Below are positions 43,408 to 50,681 of a DNA stretch of 64,000 bases, in pieces. The notes under the pieces were generated by a model. The model ran no database searches, had not been told where the DNA came from, and saw only the letters and a list, made by a program, of their open reading frames with translations. The stretch is from positions 3,590,001 through 3,654,000 of the forward strand of contig NZ_CM125436.1 in NCBI RefSeq assembly GCF_052072235.1, in the 5' to 3' direction. Position numbers and translations under genes: made by a program. The stretch comes from Brevibacillus_D fluminis_A. GTDB lineage: Bacteria > Bacillota > Bacilli > Brevibacillales > Brevibacillaceae. Every line of letters starts with the position of its first letter. The stretch's first letter is position 1.

Positions 43408-44874
43408 GTGAAGGTCGCGCTCTACATTCGCGTATCAACGGACGAACAGGCGCGGGAAGGCTTTTCGATTCCGGAGCAGCGCGAACGTCTCGTCGCGTTT
43501 TGCACCGCTCATGGCTGGTCCGACTACGAATGCTTTATCGATGACGGGTATTCCGCCAAAGACACCGACCGACCGGCATTTCAGCAGATGATGACCGCCA
43601 TCCGGGAGGGACGCATCCAAACGGTCATGACAACCAAGATCGACCGGCTCACCCGACGCCTGATCGATCTGCTCACATTCATCGACGAGCTGGATGCGCA
43701 TCAATGCTCGTACAAATCGGCATCGGAAACATTTGACACGGGTACCGCTGTCGGCCGGATGGTGCTCCAGCTGCTCGGCGTCTTTGCGGAATTTGAACGG
43801 GAGCGCATCGCGGAACGCGTCCGCGAAACGATGTACCATGCGGCTCAACATGGAAAAGTCGTGACCGCCCCGTGCTTCGGCTACGATGTGCAGGATGGCC
43901 GGTACCTGATCAATGAGGAGGAAGCCCGGTGGGTCCGGATCATGGCTGAACGGATCATTGCCGGACAAGGAACCTGGACGATCGCGAAAATGCTGAATGA
44001 TCATGGCATCCGGACAAAGCGCGGACGCGAATGGACACTGAAGGCTGTGCGCGTCTACCTGTGGAAAAATGAGCGGCTGCGCGGCCATACCGTCTGGAAT
44101 CAACATTACCGCAAAAACCGCAAGCTGATGGAACGGCCCGCTCGCGAATGGCTCGTGGTTAAACATACCCATGAGCCCATTTTGGATCAGGAAACGTATC
44201 AGAACCTGCAAGCCCGGCTCGAACAAACCCGGCACCTGGCCCCTCGCGCCAGGCGGAGCGGCTACCTGCTTTCCGGACTGGTTCGCTGCGGTCATTGCGG
44301 CAGCAGCATGAACGGGATGAAGGCCGTCACCCGGAACAAGGAACAACCATACGTATCGATGAAATACGTGTGCGCTGCCTATCAAAAAAAAGCGCAATGC
44401 TTCTACCACTTCATCCACACGACCGCGTTGGAGGAGCATGTCATTCAGGAAATTCTTGCACTCAGCGAAACGGACATCGCTGCAGCGCTTGAGACTCTGC
44501 CCCCATTCGAGAACCGACAGCATGAAGAGCTTGTGCAAACGAAAAAACAGTTGGCAACTGTAGAGGATCGTTTTCAACGGCAAATCCGCGCGTTCGAAAT
44601 CGGCATTTTGGACGAGAACGATTTGCTTGCGGCCAAAAAGCGGCTAACCCAGGAAAAAAACGAGCTGCTTGCCAACATACAAGCGTTGGAAAATGCCGTG
44701 AGCGCAGGCTTTTCCGAAGCGGCGGTGCGGGAGAAAATCGCCAGCCGCCTTTTTCATAGCAAAGCGGTGCTTGAAACAGGCGATCGGGAACGATTGAAAA
44801 CGATCATTCGCGGCTTGGTTCACCAGATTACCGTGTTTGACGGGAATCGGATCGAGCTTACTTTTTCGGTTTAA
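43408..44874 (+). CDS. Large serine recombinase (SpoIVCA type)
   Basis: A 488-residue site-specific recombinase. The resolvase domain (1-150) has catalytic Ser10 in YIRVSTDEQ and the RLTRRLIDL and EFERERIAERV blocks. The recombinase domain (about 155-270) is followed by a zinc ribbon with Cys294, Cys297, Cys322 and Cys331 (GLVRCGHCGSSM) and a coiled coil at about 370-440, the layout of SpoIVCA. The GTG start at 43408 follows AGGGGAGGTG. No frame damage is seen. Its stop is 20 bp from the attachment core at 44895, so it should excise the element and restore cotJC. Confidence 0.95.
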   Translation: MKVALYIRVSTDEQAREGFSIPEQRERLVAFCTAHGWSDYECFIDDGYSAKDTDRPAFQQMMTAIREGRIQTVMTTKIDRLTRRLIDLLTFIDELDAHQCSYKSASETFDTGTAVGRMVLQLLGVFAEFERERIAERVRETMYHAAQHGKVVTAPCFGYDVQDGRYLINEEEARWVRIMAERIIAGQGTWTIAKMLNDHGIRTKRGREWTLKAVRVYLWKNERLRGHTVWNQHYRKNRKLMERPAREWLVVKHTHEPILDQETYQNLQARLEQTRHLAPRARRSGYLLSGLVRCGHCGSSMNGMKAVTRNKEQPYVSMKYVCAAYQKKAQCFYHFIHTTALEEHVIQEILALSETDIAAALETLPPFENRQHEELVQTKKQLATVEDRFQRQIRAFEIGILDENDLLAAKKRLTQEKNELLANIQALENAVSAGFSEAAVREKIASRLFHSKAVLETGDRERLKTIIRGLVHQITVFDGNRIELTFSV

Positions 44875-44990
44875 TTTTTCACTTTGGGCCTGTGAGGTCC
44901 GCCGTACTGCGCAGACAAAAAACGCGCCATCTGCAAATCGGGCTTTCCTACCCGCACGGGGATTTCCAACTTTTTTTCATACACCCACAT
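44871..44990 (-). CDS. cotJC: cotJC, 5' part (interrupted)
   Basis: ATG at 44990 after GAGGTGA opens MWVYEKKLEIPVRVGKPDLQ, the unmistakable CotJC N-terminus, and continues to GGP at the core (codons 30-32, 44903-44895). Beyond the core the frame runs into element sequence and stops at TAA (44871-44873) after eight foreign residues, so the unexcised gene gives only a 39-residue fragment. Joining at the core to 40535 gives 190 residues, close to the 189 of B. subtilis CotJC. It follows cotJB by 11 bp. Confidence 0.93.
   Translation of the reverse strand: MWVYEKKLEIPVRVGKPDLQMARFLSAQYGGPHRPKVKN
44895..44903 (-). other. Attachment-site core, cotJC 5' side
   Basis: GGCGGACCT on the minus strand, identical to 40527-40535. 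The gene-side flank is TTTGTCTGCGCAGTAC and the element-side flank CACAGGCCCAAAG. The central dinucleotide of the dyad is GG, which is non-palindromic as needed for directional strand exchange. Confidence 0.9.
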
Positions 44991-45001
44991 CGTCGTTCAC
45001 C

Positions 45002-45253
45002 TCAATACTCGATTTCCCACGGCCACGGGGTGCTGCTCCAGTCCCATTTGCCGCGCGCCTTGGACAGTCCGTACTGCATTAATGGACCGTGCTGCTCCTC
45101 ATACTCTTGCCGCAGATCGATCAATTCTTCGGAGAGATCGTTATATTGATGAAGGGCGCGCATGTCCTCCGGATTCATATCCAAGTAAAACTGCAGCTCA
45201 ACCAAGGCAAATTGCACTTCCTGTAGTTTGCGAAGCGTGCTGCTCTCTTCCAT
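45002..45253 (-). CDS. cotJB: Spore coat protein CotJB
   Basis: An 83-residue CotJB: LQEVQFALVELQFYLDMNPED at the N-terminus and the hallmark GPLMQYGLS and WSSTPWPWEIEY at the C-terminus. It acts with CotJC in the inner spore coat. The start follows AAGGAGGAG. It is the first gene of the cotJB, cotJC, cotJA-like operon; the upstream gene is closed off by a terminator, so cotJB must have its own promoter. Confidence 0.92.
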   Translation of the reverse strand: MEESSTLRKLQEVQFALVELQFYLDMNPEDMRALHQYNDLSEELIDLRQEYEEQHGPLMQYGLSKARGKWDWSSTPWPWEIEY

Positions 45254-45280
45254 CGTACTCCTCCTTCGCTTTCTTCTCCT

Positions 45281-45290
45281 TACCTTATGC
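45281..45290 (-). promoter_or_regulatory. Possible mother-cell sigma -10 element before cotJB
   Basis: On the minus strand GCATAAGGTA resembles the -10 of sigma-E/sigma-K promoters (CATA-N3-TA) and lies 28 bp before the cotJB start. I do not see a convincing -35 at the proper distance, so this is a weak call. Confidence 0.3.
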
Positions 45291-45344
45291 AGGCACGCTC
45301 CATCTGGGCAATTGTCCCCTGCTGGCTTGCGCCCATTTTATCGG

Positions 45345-45381
45345 CAAAAAAAGCGCCCAACCTCGTTTCAGGTCGGGCGCT
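45345..45381 (-). terminator. Terminator upstream of cotJB
   Basis: AGCGCCC and GGGCGCT with inner ACCT/AGGT pairing; seven T residues follow on the minus strand. It closes the gene at 45402-45683. Confidence 0.88.
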
Positions 45382-45401
45382 CGTATCAATCGATTCGGTT
45401 A

Positions 45402-45683
45402 TTATTTCGCTTCAGCGACCGGACGGCATTTGCTGACGACGTGATGGCCTGCCGTTAATCCTTTCGCTTCCAGTTCTTCCGCTGTGAATACGTTCAATGT
45501 TTCGTTTTTACAGGGCATCGGCATCAATCCACCAAAAGGGCTTAGCACCCGTCCATTCGTATCAGTCTCGATGACCACAAACAAGCCTTTTGCCTCCAAT
45601 TGCTGCAACAATTCGGTCCAGTGCTTGGTTGTCATCATATCCGCGTGCTTGGAAAAAATCATGCCCATTTCCTTTGCAATCAT
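45402..45683 (-). CDS. Hypothetical protein, about 93 residues
   Basis: A small soluble protein beginning MIAKEMGMIFSKHAD and ending KCRPVAEAK, with a central FVVIETDTNGRVLSPFGG. An alternative ATG ten codons upstream (45713) is possible. The weak ribosome binding signals (AGAGGGG 12 bases before the shorter start) do not settle the start. No family recognised. It has its own terminator and is not part of the cotJ operon. The 220 bp upstream of it show nothing clear. Confidence 0.6.
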   Translation of the reverse strand: MIAKEMGMIFSKHADMMTTKHWTELLQQLEAKGLFVVIETDTNGRVLSPFGGLMPMPCKNETLNVFTAEELEAKGLTAGHHVVSKCRPVAEAK

Positions 45684-45902
45684 GTGCCTAAATCCCCTCT
45701 GCCTCTCGTTCATTATTCTCTCTTTCTTACCCTTAGATTACAGGGTCGAGAGGTGCTTTGGCAAAATCACTGGCGGTGCAAATTCGCGAAAAAGCGTTCA
45801 TTTTGTTTCTGCTTTGCACAACAGATTCGCTTCTCTTCTCCGTACACATCTTTTTATCTTTCTGCTGTGCTTTTCACCTTTCACAGAAAATAATGACTTT
45901 AT

Positions 45903-46508
45903 TCACTGCTGTGTTGCCTGCATGACGAGCATCAGGGCGAAAACCAGCAGTGCGCACCCGACCAGGCGATTCAAGGCTTGGAGCGCTTTGTCCCCGAGGC
46001 AGCGGTTCAAGCGGCTGGCTCCTATCGCCGCAAGGGCCAAAAACAGAAATGTGGCCGTCGCGCAGCCGAGCGAATAGAACAGCAAGCCAAGCCCCGGGGC
46101 AACCGCCCCTGCCGCGAGCAAGGAGCCGTACATGCCCGACCAAAACAAAATGGTCAGCGGATTGGCCAACGTCAGCAAAAAACCGTAGGCAAAGCTGCCC
46201 CGGACCGCGTCCTGTCTACCTGCAGCCGTTTGTGCCCCTTTGGCGCGCAGCAGTTGCCACCCAAACCAGCCCAAAAGTAGCGCGCCGCCCCAAAGCACCG
46301 CGAGCCGGACTTGGGGGATTGCCAGAATCGCGGACGCCCCCAGTGCAGATGCCGCCATGTAGCAAAGGTCTGTGGCCGTTACGCCTGCAGCCATTTTCAC
46401 CCCTTCGCGCCATCCTTGGGACAGCGAGCGGTGCACCAGCGCAAAGAAGACAGGCCCGACAGACAGCTGCAGCACCAGCCCCAATGCCAGTCCGTGCAAA
46501 AAATCCAT
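45903..46508 (-). CDS. LysE-family amino-acid exporter
   Basis: A 201-residue membrane protein with six hydrophobic segments; the N-terminal LVLQLSVGPVFFALVHRSLSQG block and the TLANPLTILFWSGM block are typical of LysE/RhtB exporters. The start follows AAAGGAGGAAGG, two bases after the Lrp stop codon. Pairing with an Lrp-type regulator suggests export of an amino acid that accumulates; the identity is unknown. Confidence 0.9.
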   Translation of the reverse strand: MDFLHGLALGLVLQLSVGPVFFALVHRSLSQGWREGVKMAAGVTATDLCYMAASALGASAILAIPQVRLAVLWGGALLLGWFGWQLLRAKGAQTAAGRQDAVRGSFAYGFLLTLANPLTILFWSGMYGSLLAAGAVAPGLGLLFYSLGCATATFLFLALAAIGASRLNRCLGDKALQALNRLVGCALLVFALMLVMQATQQ

Positions 46509-46510
46509 CG

Positions 46511-46945
46511 TTATCCTTCCTCCTTTACGCTGGAAAGCGTGATGATCGTATTGGTTTTCACGATGCCCGGAATACTTTTCAGCTCGCGGGAGATCAGCGT
46601 TTCCAGGCCGCTCGTGCCAGCGGTCGCGACCTTCAGCAAATAGTCGTACTCCCCGGCCAGATGGTGGCATTCCAGCACAGCGCTGTTTTGCAGCACATGC
46701 TCCTTGAAGCCGTTGATATGCTCAGGCCGCTCGATCGAGACGAAAATATAGGCAATGAGCGTCTGCCCCAGCTTTTCGCGGTTCAGCTTGACGGTGAACG
46801 ACTGGATGATTTGCCGCTCCTCGAGCTTCCGAATCCGTTCGGCTACCGCCGGGACGGACAAATGCACCCGTTTGCTGATTTCCGAGCTGCTCATCCGGCT
46901 GTTGGCCCGCAGCAGCTCCACGATGCGTTGATCCACTTCATCCAT
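46511..46945 (-). CDS. Lrp/AsnC-family regulator
   Basis: A 144-residue regulator with an N-terminal helix-turn-helix (SSSEISKRVHLSVPAVAERIRKL) and a C-terminal RAM effector-binding domain (LAGEYDYLLKV). The ATG at 46945 follows GTGGAGTGAG. It forms a two-gene operon with the LysE exporter, which it most likely controls in response to an amino acid. Confidence 0.92.
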   Translation of the reverse strand: MDEVDQRIVELLRANSRMSSSEISKRVHLSVPAVAERIRKLEERQIIQSFTVKLNREKLGQTLIAYIFVSIERPEHINGFKEHVLQNSAVLECHHLAGEYDYLLKVATAGTSGLETLISRELKSIPGIVKTNTIITLSSVKEEG

Positions 46946-47086
46946 GCGACTCACTCCACTTTTCATTGTGAAGCTATTGTACGGGATTTAGAAAACTTTT
47001 TACATACACTTTGGCAAACTCGTTATTTTTAATGTTTTTTCCCTCCTTTTTCTTTCATTTTTTTCGTAACGAATGCGATCATTCGC

Positions 47087-47127
47087 AAAAAAAGGACCGC
47101 ACTCTTTGTTCGAGTGCAGTCCCTTTC
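47087..47127 (-). terminator. Terminator after the 75-residue gene
   Basis: AAAAAAAGGACCGCACTC pairs with GAGTGCAGTCCCTTT (one mismatch) around a short loop, with a T-run on the minus strand. Confidence 0.88.
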
Positions 47128-47133
47128 AAATCG

Positions 47134-47361
47134 TTAACAAAACGATGGTTTTACATGGTTCACTTTTCCGCTGAGAACGTGGACGTATTCCTTGTCGCCG
47201 CCCTCGACCGACGGGCCGACAAAAACGTCCGCCTTCGCCTCGCGCCGGATCAACGCGCCTCCCTGTGTCGCGCCCATGCCGTCAGAGCCTCCGACCGCCC
47301 AGCGCTCAGTCGTGGATGATCCGTAGATCGACGCTCGCTTCTGCTCCCTGCTCCGCTTCAT
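47134..47361 (-). CDS. Small protein overlapping the TIR-like gene
   Basis: A 75-residue basic protein beginning MKRSREQKRASIYGSS, with a Gly-rich middle (GGSDGMGATQGGA). The ATG at 47361 follows TTGGAGGGGATT, a strong site located inside the upstream gene, and the two coding regions overlap by 56 bases in different frames. The overlap suggests coupled expression with the TIR-like gene. No family recognised. Confidence 0.6.
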   Translation of the reverse strand: MKRSREQKRASIYGSSTTERWAVGGSDGMGATQGGALIRREAKADVFVGPSVEGGDKEYVHVLSGKVNHVKPSFC

Positions 47362-48367
47362 CTGAATCCCCTCCAACTAAATGACTGATGGTCGACAATA
47401 GCTCCCCGTTATGGCTGACGACCTCCGCGAGGTCTTCATGGGATAGCGTTTCCATTCCCGCCATATGCACAGAAAGCACATGATCGGTATCTAAAGGATA
47501 GCATAGGACATAGACCTCCGCAACTTCTTTGCGGTGCAGAAATTCCCATGTGCCGTTGAGAAACGCTTCGAGGACATAAATTTTTTTGGCACCTTTTTTT
47601 TCGGCGTACTCCTGGAAGCTGTAAAATCGGCCTTTCCCTACATTCCCGCCCACTTGGCGGACACCGTCGCCTGCCACCTTCCAGATCGCGGCGCCGGTTA
47701 CGCGATAGCCGTCCGGCGGGAGCAGCGAATTACGCACCGCCTCGCTGAAGGATTGATACTTCTCCCCGGCGGTCGCCACCCTGACATTCCGGTTGTACTC
47801 CCAGAAAAAGTGCAGAATGCTCTGTTTCTTTTGCAGCTCGCGGTTTTTTTCTTCGAGCAGGCGGTAGGGATCGGGGAAGTGCCGCTCTGCCCGGATCGCT
47901 TTGGCGATATGGCCGCAGGCGACATCCACGGCAGCGAGATAATTGTCCCGCACAGCCTGCCGATAGGTCAAAAGCGTCATTCCTTGCAGATCGGACAGGA
48001 TGTGGAAGTCTTTGATCGTCTCTTCTTTGATCAAGTCATCCCGCTCTCTCACGTTCTGCGGGATGATCGCGAACACCCGGCTGCGCCGCAGCTTGCCCCA
48101 AAACAGCCCCATCTCGAACAAGGTGTTGTCCCTTGTGATGAATACGTAATTGCCGCGATGAAGCGCCACATCGTCGGCAGCAAATACAAAGATGCCAAAA
48201 TCGCTCAGGTCCAGCTGCTGCTCCAATGCTTCCATCGTATAGGAATTCGCTCCAAAGGCTGCATACCATGGCGTCACCTGTGCCACGCGGCTCAAGCTCT
48301 CATGGACAGCTCGCGCATACTCGATCGCTTCCCTGGAGGAGCCTATGAATACTTCTGGCATCGACAC
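47306..48367 (-). CDS. TIR-like nucleotide-binding protein (PF10137/CAP12 type)
   Basis: A 353-residue protein whose first 150 residues match the TIR-like family known from bacterial immune effectors: VFIGSSREAIEYARAVHE, VTPWY, DFGIFVFAADDV and RDNTLFEMGLFWGKL, with the presumed NADase Glu85. Residues about 180-353 form a second domain I do not recognise (no STING or SAVED signature is obvious). The start is a GTG at 48367 after AAAGGAG. No cyclase gene is adjacent, so it is an orphan. A role in anti-phage NAD depletion is inferred from the family. Confidence 0.82.
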   Translation of the reverse strand: MSMPEVFIGSSREAIEYARAVHESLSRVAQVTPWYAAFGANSYTMEALEQQLDLSDFGIFVFAADDVALHRGNYVFITRDNTLFEMGLFWGKLRRSRVFAIIPQNVRERDDLIKEETIKDFHILSDLQGMTLLTYRQAVRDNYLAAVDVACGHIAKAIRAERHFPDPYRLLEEKNRELQKKQSILHFFWEYNRNVRVATAGEKYQSFSEAVRNSLLPPDGYRVTGAAIWKVAGDGVRQVGGNVGKGRFYSFQEYAEKKGAKKIYVLEAFLNGTWEFLHRKEVAEVYVLCYPLDTDHVLSVHMAGMETLSHEDLAEVVSHNGELLSTISHLVGGDSDEAEQGAEASVDLRIIHD

Positions 48368-48466
48368 AGCGGATTCTCCTTTTTTCTCGGACGTTCAATT
48401 GTCCATCCAGTATACAATTTTTTCCGTTGCAGGTGAAGTTTGAGTTTTCCGAACAAAAATACGACC

Positions 48467-48511
48467 AAAAAACGCGGGTTCCCCAGCCTTACAGGAAAAC
48501 CGCGTTTTTTT
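48467..48511 (-). terminator. Terminator of the UvrX/YolD operon
   Basis: AAAAAACGCGG and CCGCGTTTTTTT form an 11-bp stem with additional GTT/AAC pairing inside; it lies just after the YolD stop. Confidence 0.88.
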
Positions 48512-48523
48512 GGCCTGCCTTCC

Positions 48524-48865
48524 TCACTGCTCGACCTTGAGCACCGCGTCAAAGGAAATGCGGATGCTGCCACCCGCTCCCGACAGCTTGAGGATGCGCG
48601 CCGTCGGGTCGATATGGGCAACACACCCGTCGTCGTGTCGCTCCCCTACGCCGCTTTCGACATGTGTGATCCGGATCGGCTGCTTTCGCTGGTACGCGGC
48701 CCAGATGCGCTCGCTCAGCTCCGCCCGCTCTTCGTCATCAAGGGCCGGCGGCACATAGCGCCTCTGCTCCTCCTGAATCTGCCGGTACAGCTCCCGATGC
48801 TCCGGCAGCACAAAACGGCTGGCCGCAAACAAATTCGCCTTTTTCGATATTGTTTTTTCCCTCAT
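48524..48865 (-). CDS. YolD-like protein
   Basis: A 113-residue YolD-family protein (family partner of Y-family polymerases in Bacilli). Visible parts are an N-terminal FAASRFVLPEHRELYRQIQ and a C-terminal DPTARILKLSGAGGSIRISFDAVLKVE. The ATG at 48865 comes two bases after the preceding stop codon and follows GGGAGGAG. It is the third gene of the SOS operon. Confidence 0.85.
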   Translation of the reverse strand: MREKTISKKANLFAASRFVLPEHRELYRQIQEEQRRYVPPALDDEERAELSERIWAAYQRKQPIRITHVESGVGERHDDGCVAHIDPTARILKLSGAGGSIRISFDAVLKVEQ

Positions 48866-48867
48866 CG

Positions 48868-49263
48868 TCAGTCTCCTCCCTTTGCCAGCTGCTCCCGATG
48901 GCGCACAAGCCAGCCCCGCAGCCGTTCCTGGCACTCTGCATGCAGCAATTCAATCGAGTAAACCGCCTCCTGCCGATAGCCTTTGATGCGAATCTGCACG
49001 GTATAAAATTTTCCTTGCTTGCGGGCGGTAAGGATTTCGACCCCTTGCCTGAGCAGCTGGCGCTTGAGCTGATGATGCTGCCGCTCCGCCCAGACGGACA
49101 GCTCTTCGAGCACCGGCAAATACGACAGCTTGAGGCTAAGCGGGCGCAACGTCGCCAGATCCACTGCCACCGCCTTGAAAAAAATGCCGTACAGCACGCA
49201 TTCGAGCAGCAGATCGCGGGCTGACTGCTGCGGAGCGGAAGCGCCCTCCGGCTGGCCGCTCAT
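48868..49263 (-). CDS. Hypothetical protein in the SOS polymerase operon
   Basis: A 131-residue protein between uvrX-like and yolD-like genes. Its ATG overlaps the polymerase stop (ATGA) and its stop is two bases before the YolD start, so translation is tightly coupled. The composition is mixed alpha/beta with a basic C-terminus (ECQERLRGWLVRHREQ). It may be a polymerase accessory factor; no motif is recognised. Confidence 0.75.
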   Translation of the reverse strand: MSGQPEGASAPQQSARDLLLECVLYGIFFKAVAVDLATLRPLSLKLSYLPVLEELSVWAERQHHQLKRQLLRQGVEILTARKQGKFYTVQIRIKGYRQEAVYSIELLHAECQERLRGWLVRHREQLAKGGD

Positions 49264-50498
49264 TTATAGTGGCCCCCGATTTTTTTGGCGCGCTCTTTCG
49301 CCTGGCCTGCCTTCAGCACCGAGACGGCACGGACGATCGCATCGTTTCCATAACGTCTGCGGATGTCATCCATCACCAGCCCGAGCGAGCGGCGTCTGGG
49401 CGTATCGTCGAACAGGCTCAGCTGCACCACATTGTCAGGCGCGAGCTGGCCCAGATTCACCCTCACGCTGCGCACCGGGAGATGCTGCCAATGCCGTTCG
49501 AACAAATGGCAGACGCCCATGTAGAGCGCCGTCGCGTCATGGGTCGGCTCCGCCAGCTTCATCTGCCGGTAAAAGCCGTTTCCCGCCGCGAGATCAGCCC
49601 CGCGGCAGCCGACGGAGACGACCTGCCCCATCAACCCTTTGCTGCGCGCGCGGCGGCATACCTCTTCGCACAGCTCGAGCAGCACCACCTTGATTTCCTC
49701 TGCGGTATGGTAGTCCCGCGGCAGCGTCATATGGTGCCCGATCCCTTTTTGCACATCGTGCGCGCGCGGCGATACCGGCGACTCGTCGATGCCGTGCGCC
49801 GTGTTCCAGAGCACCTCGCCATTGACGCCCCACCGCCGCATCAGCACCCCTGGCGACAGATCGGCCAGCTGCTGGATGCGATAGATGCCCATCCGGTGAA
49901 AATGCCGCTTCATCCGCGAACCGACGCCAAACAGCTTCTCGATGGGCAGCGTCCACAGCGTCTCGCCCAGCTCTGCTTTTTTCAGCCAAAAAGTCCCGTC
50001 CTCCCGCTTCTTGGCGAAATTGTCGCAGGCCATCTTGGCCAGTATCTTGTTCTCGCCGATGCCGACGCGGCAAACAATCCCGGTCTCCTGCTTCACCCGT
50101 TCCCGGATTTTTCGGGCGATCTCCCGCGGCTCCCCGAACAAGGAGAGGCTGCCGGTCACATCGAGAAACTGTTCGTCGATGGAATACGGCTCGACCAGAT
50201 CGGTAAAGGATTCGAAAATACGCGTAATCTGAAGCGACACGTGCATATACATCTCCATGCGCGGTCTGACCACCACCAGGTGGCGACACTTTTGTTCCGC
50301 CTGCCACAGCGCCTCGGCCGTGGTCACGCCGTACGCTTTAGCCAGCGGGCAGGCTGCCAGCACCACGCCGCTGCGCCGTTTCGGATCGCCGGCCACGACG
50401 ATCGGCTTGTCGCGGATGTCCGGATTGGCCGCCTTTTCCACGCTGGCATAAAAGCTCTGCATATCGATCAAAAACACAATGCGCTTGCTGCTGTCCAT
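49260..50498 (-). CDS. Y-family (translesion) DNA polymerase, UvrX/YqjW-like
   Basis: A 412-residue DNA polymerase of the DinB/UmuC superfamily. The metal-binding FLIDMQSFYASVE at the N-terminus, YSIDEQFLDVTG at about 103-114 and the helix-hairpin-helix region near LFGVGSRMKRHFHRMGI are clear. A possible clamp-binding QLSLFD is at about 364. The start follows TTGGAGGG. Two LexA boxes lie upstream, so it is SOS-induced. It heads an operon with a hypothetical gene and a YolD gene. Confidence 0.93.
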   Translation of the reverse strand: MDSSKRIVFLIDMQSFYASVEKAANPDIRDKPIVVAGDPKRRSGVVLAACPLAKAYGVTTAEALWQAEQKCRHLVVVRPRMEMYMHVSLQITRIFESFTDLVEPYSIDEQFLDVTGSLSLFGEPREIARKIRERVKQETGIVCRVGIGENKILAKMACDNFAKKREDGTFWLKKAELGETLWTLPIEKLFGVGSRMKRHFHRMGIYRIQQLADLSPGVLMRRWGVNGEVLWNTAHGIDESPVSPRAHDVQKGIGHHMTLPRDYHTAEEIKVVLLELCEEVCRRARSKGLMGQVVSVGCRGADLAAGNGFYRQMKLAEPTHDATALYMGVCHLFERHWQHLPVRSVRVNLGQLAPDNVVQLSLFDDTPRRRSLGLVMDDIRRRYGNDAIVRAVSVLKAGQAKERAKKIGGHYK

Positions 50499-50520
50499 TG
50501 CAATCCCTCCAAGATAACAG

Positions 50521-50532
50521 GAACAAATGTTC
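50521..50532 (-). promoter_or_regulatory. LexA (SOS) box 1
   Basis: GAACAAATGTTC matches the Gram-positive LexA consensus GAAC-N4-GTTC perfectly; it lies 22 bp before the polymerase start. Confidence 0.85.
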
Positions 50533-50539
50533 TTATTAC

Positions 50540-50559
50540 AGTATAACAAACATCTGTTC
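50540..50559 (-). promoter_or_regulatory. Extended -10 promoter and LexA box 2
   Basis: On the minus strand TGTTATACT (extended -10, 50545-50540 core) overlaps a second LexA site, AAACATCTGTTC at 50548-50559 (one mismatch in the arms). Two boxes flanking the -10 should give tight repression. Confidence 0.65.
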
Positions 50560-50681
50560 TCATTTATACCCGAAGGGAAGTACATTTTTCTGGTAAAATT
50601 TTCTTTTATTCGTAACGAATCGTCTTCGTTCGACGTCCAATCAGTATCACTTCCGACCGAATGAAAGGATTGTTAGCCAAA

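Larger units (their letters stand above)
40527..44894 (+). mobile_element. Intervening element in cotJC (sporulation-type, serine recombinase)
   Basis: A 4,368-bp insertion between two copies of the 9-bp core GGCGGACCT, inside codons 30-32 of cotJC. It encodes, from left to right, an Arg/Asp-rich protein, a broken acetyltransferase, a 51-residue protein, a CotQ-like protein with an internal deletion, a 61-residue protein and a large serine recombinase whose stop codon is 20 bp from the right core. Removal by core-to-core recombination restores an intact 190-codon cotJC in frame. The circle joint forms a dyad: CTTTGCGACTGTCAGG against CTTTGGGCCTGTGAGG on the other strand (13 of 16 identical). 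No integrase of the tyrosine type and no transposase is present. Confidence 0.92.

Noticed and set aside
40527..44903. The 9-bp core repeats as a transposon target-site duplication
   Set aside because: No transposase is encoded, no terminal inverted repeats of a transposon type are seen, and the inner flanks form a serine-recombinase dyad; the recombinase itself is of the SpoIVCA class.
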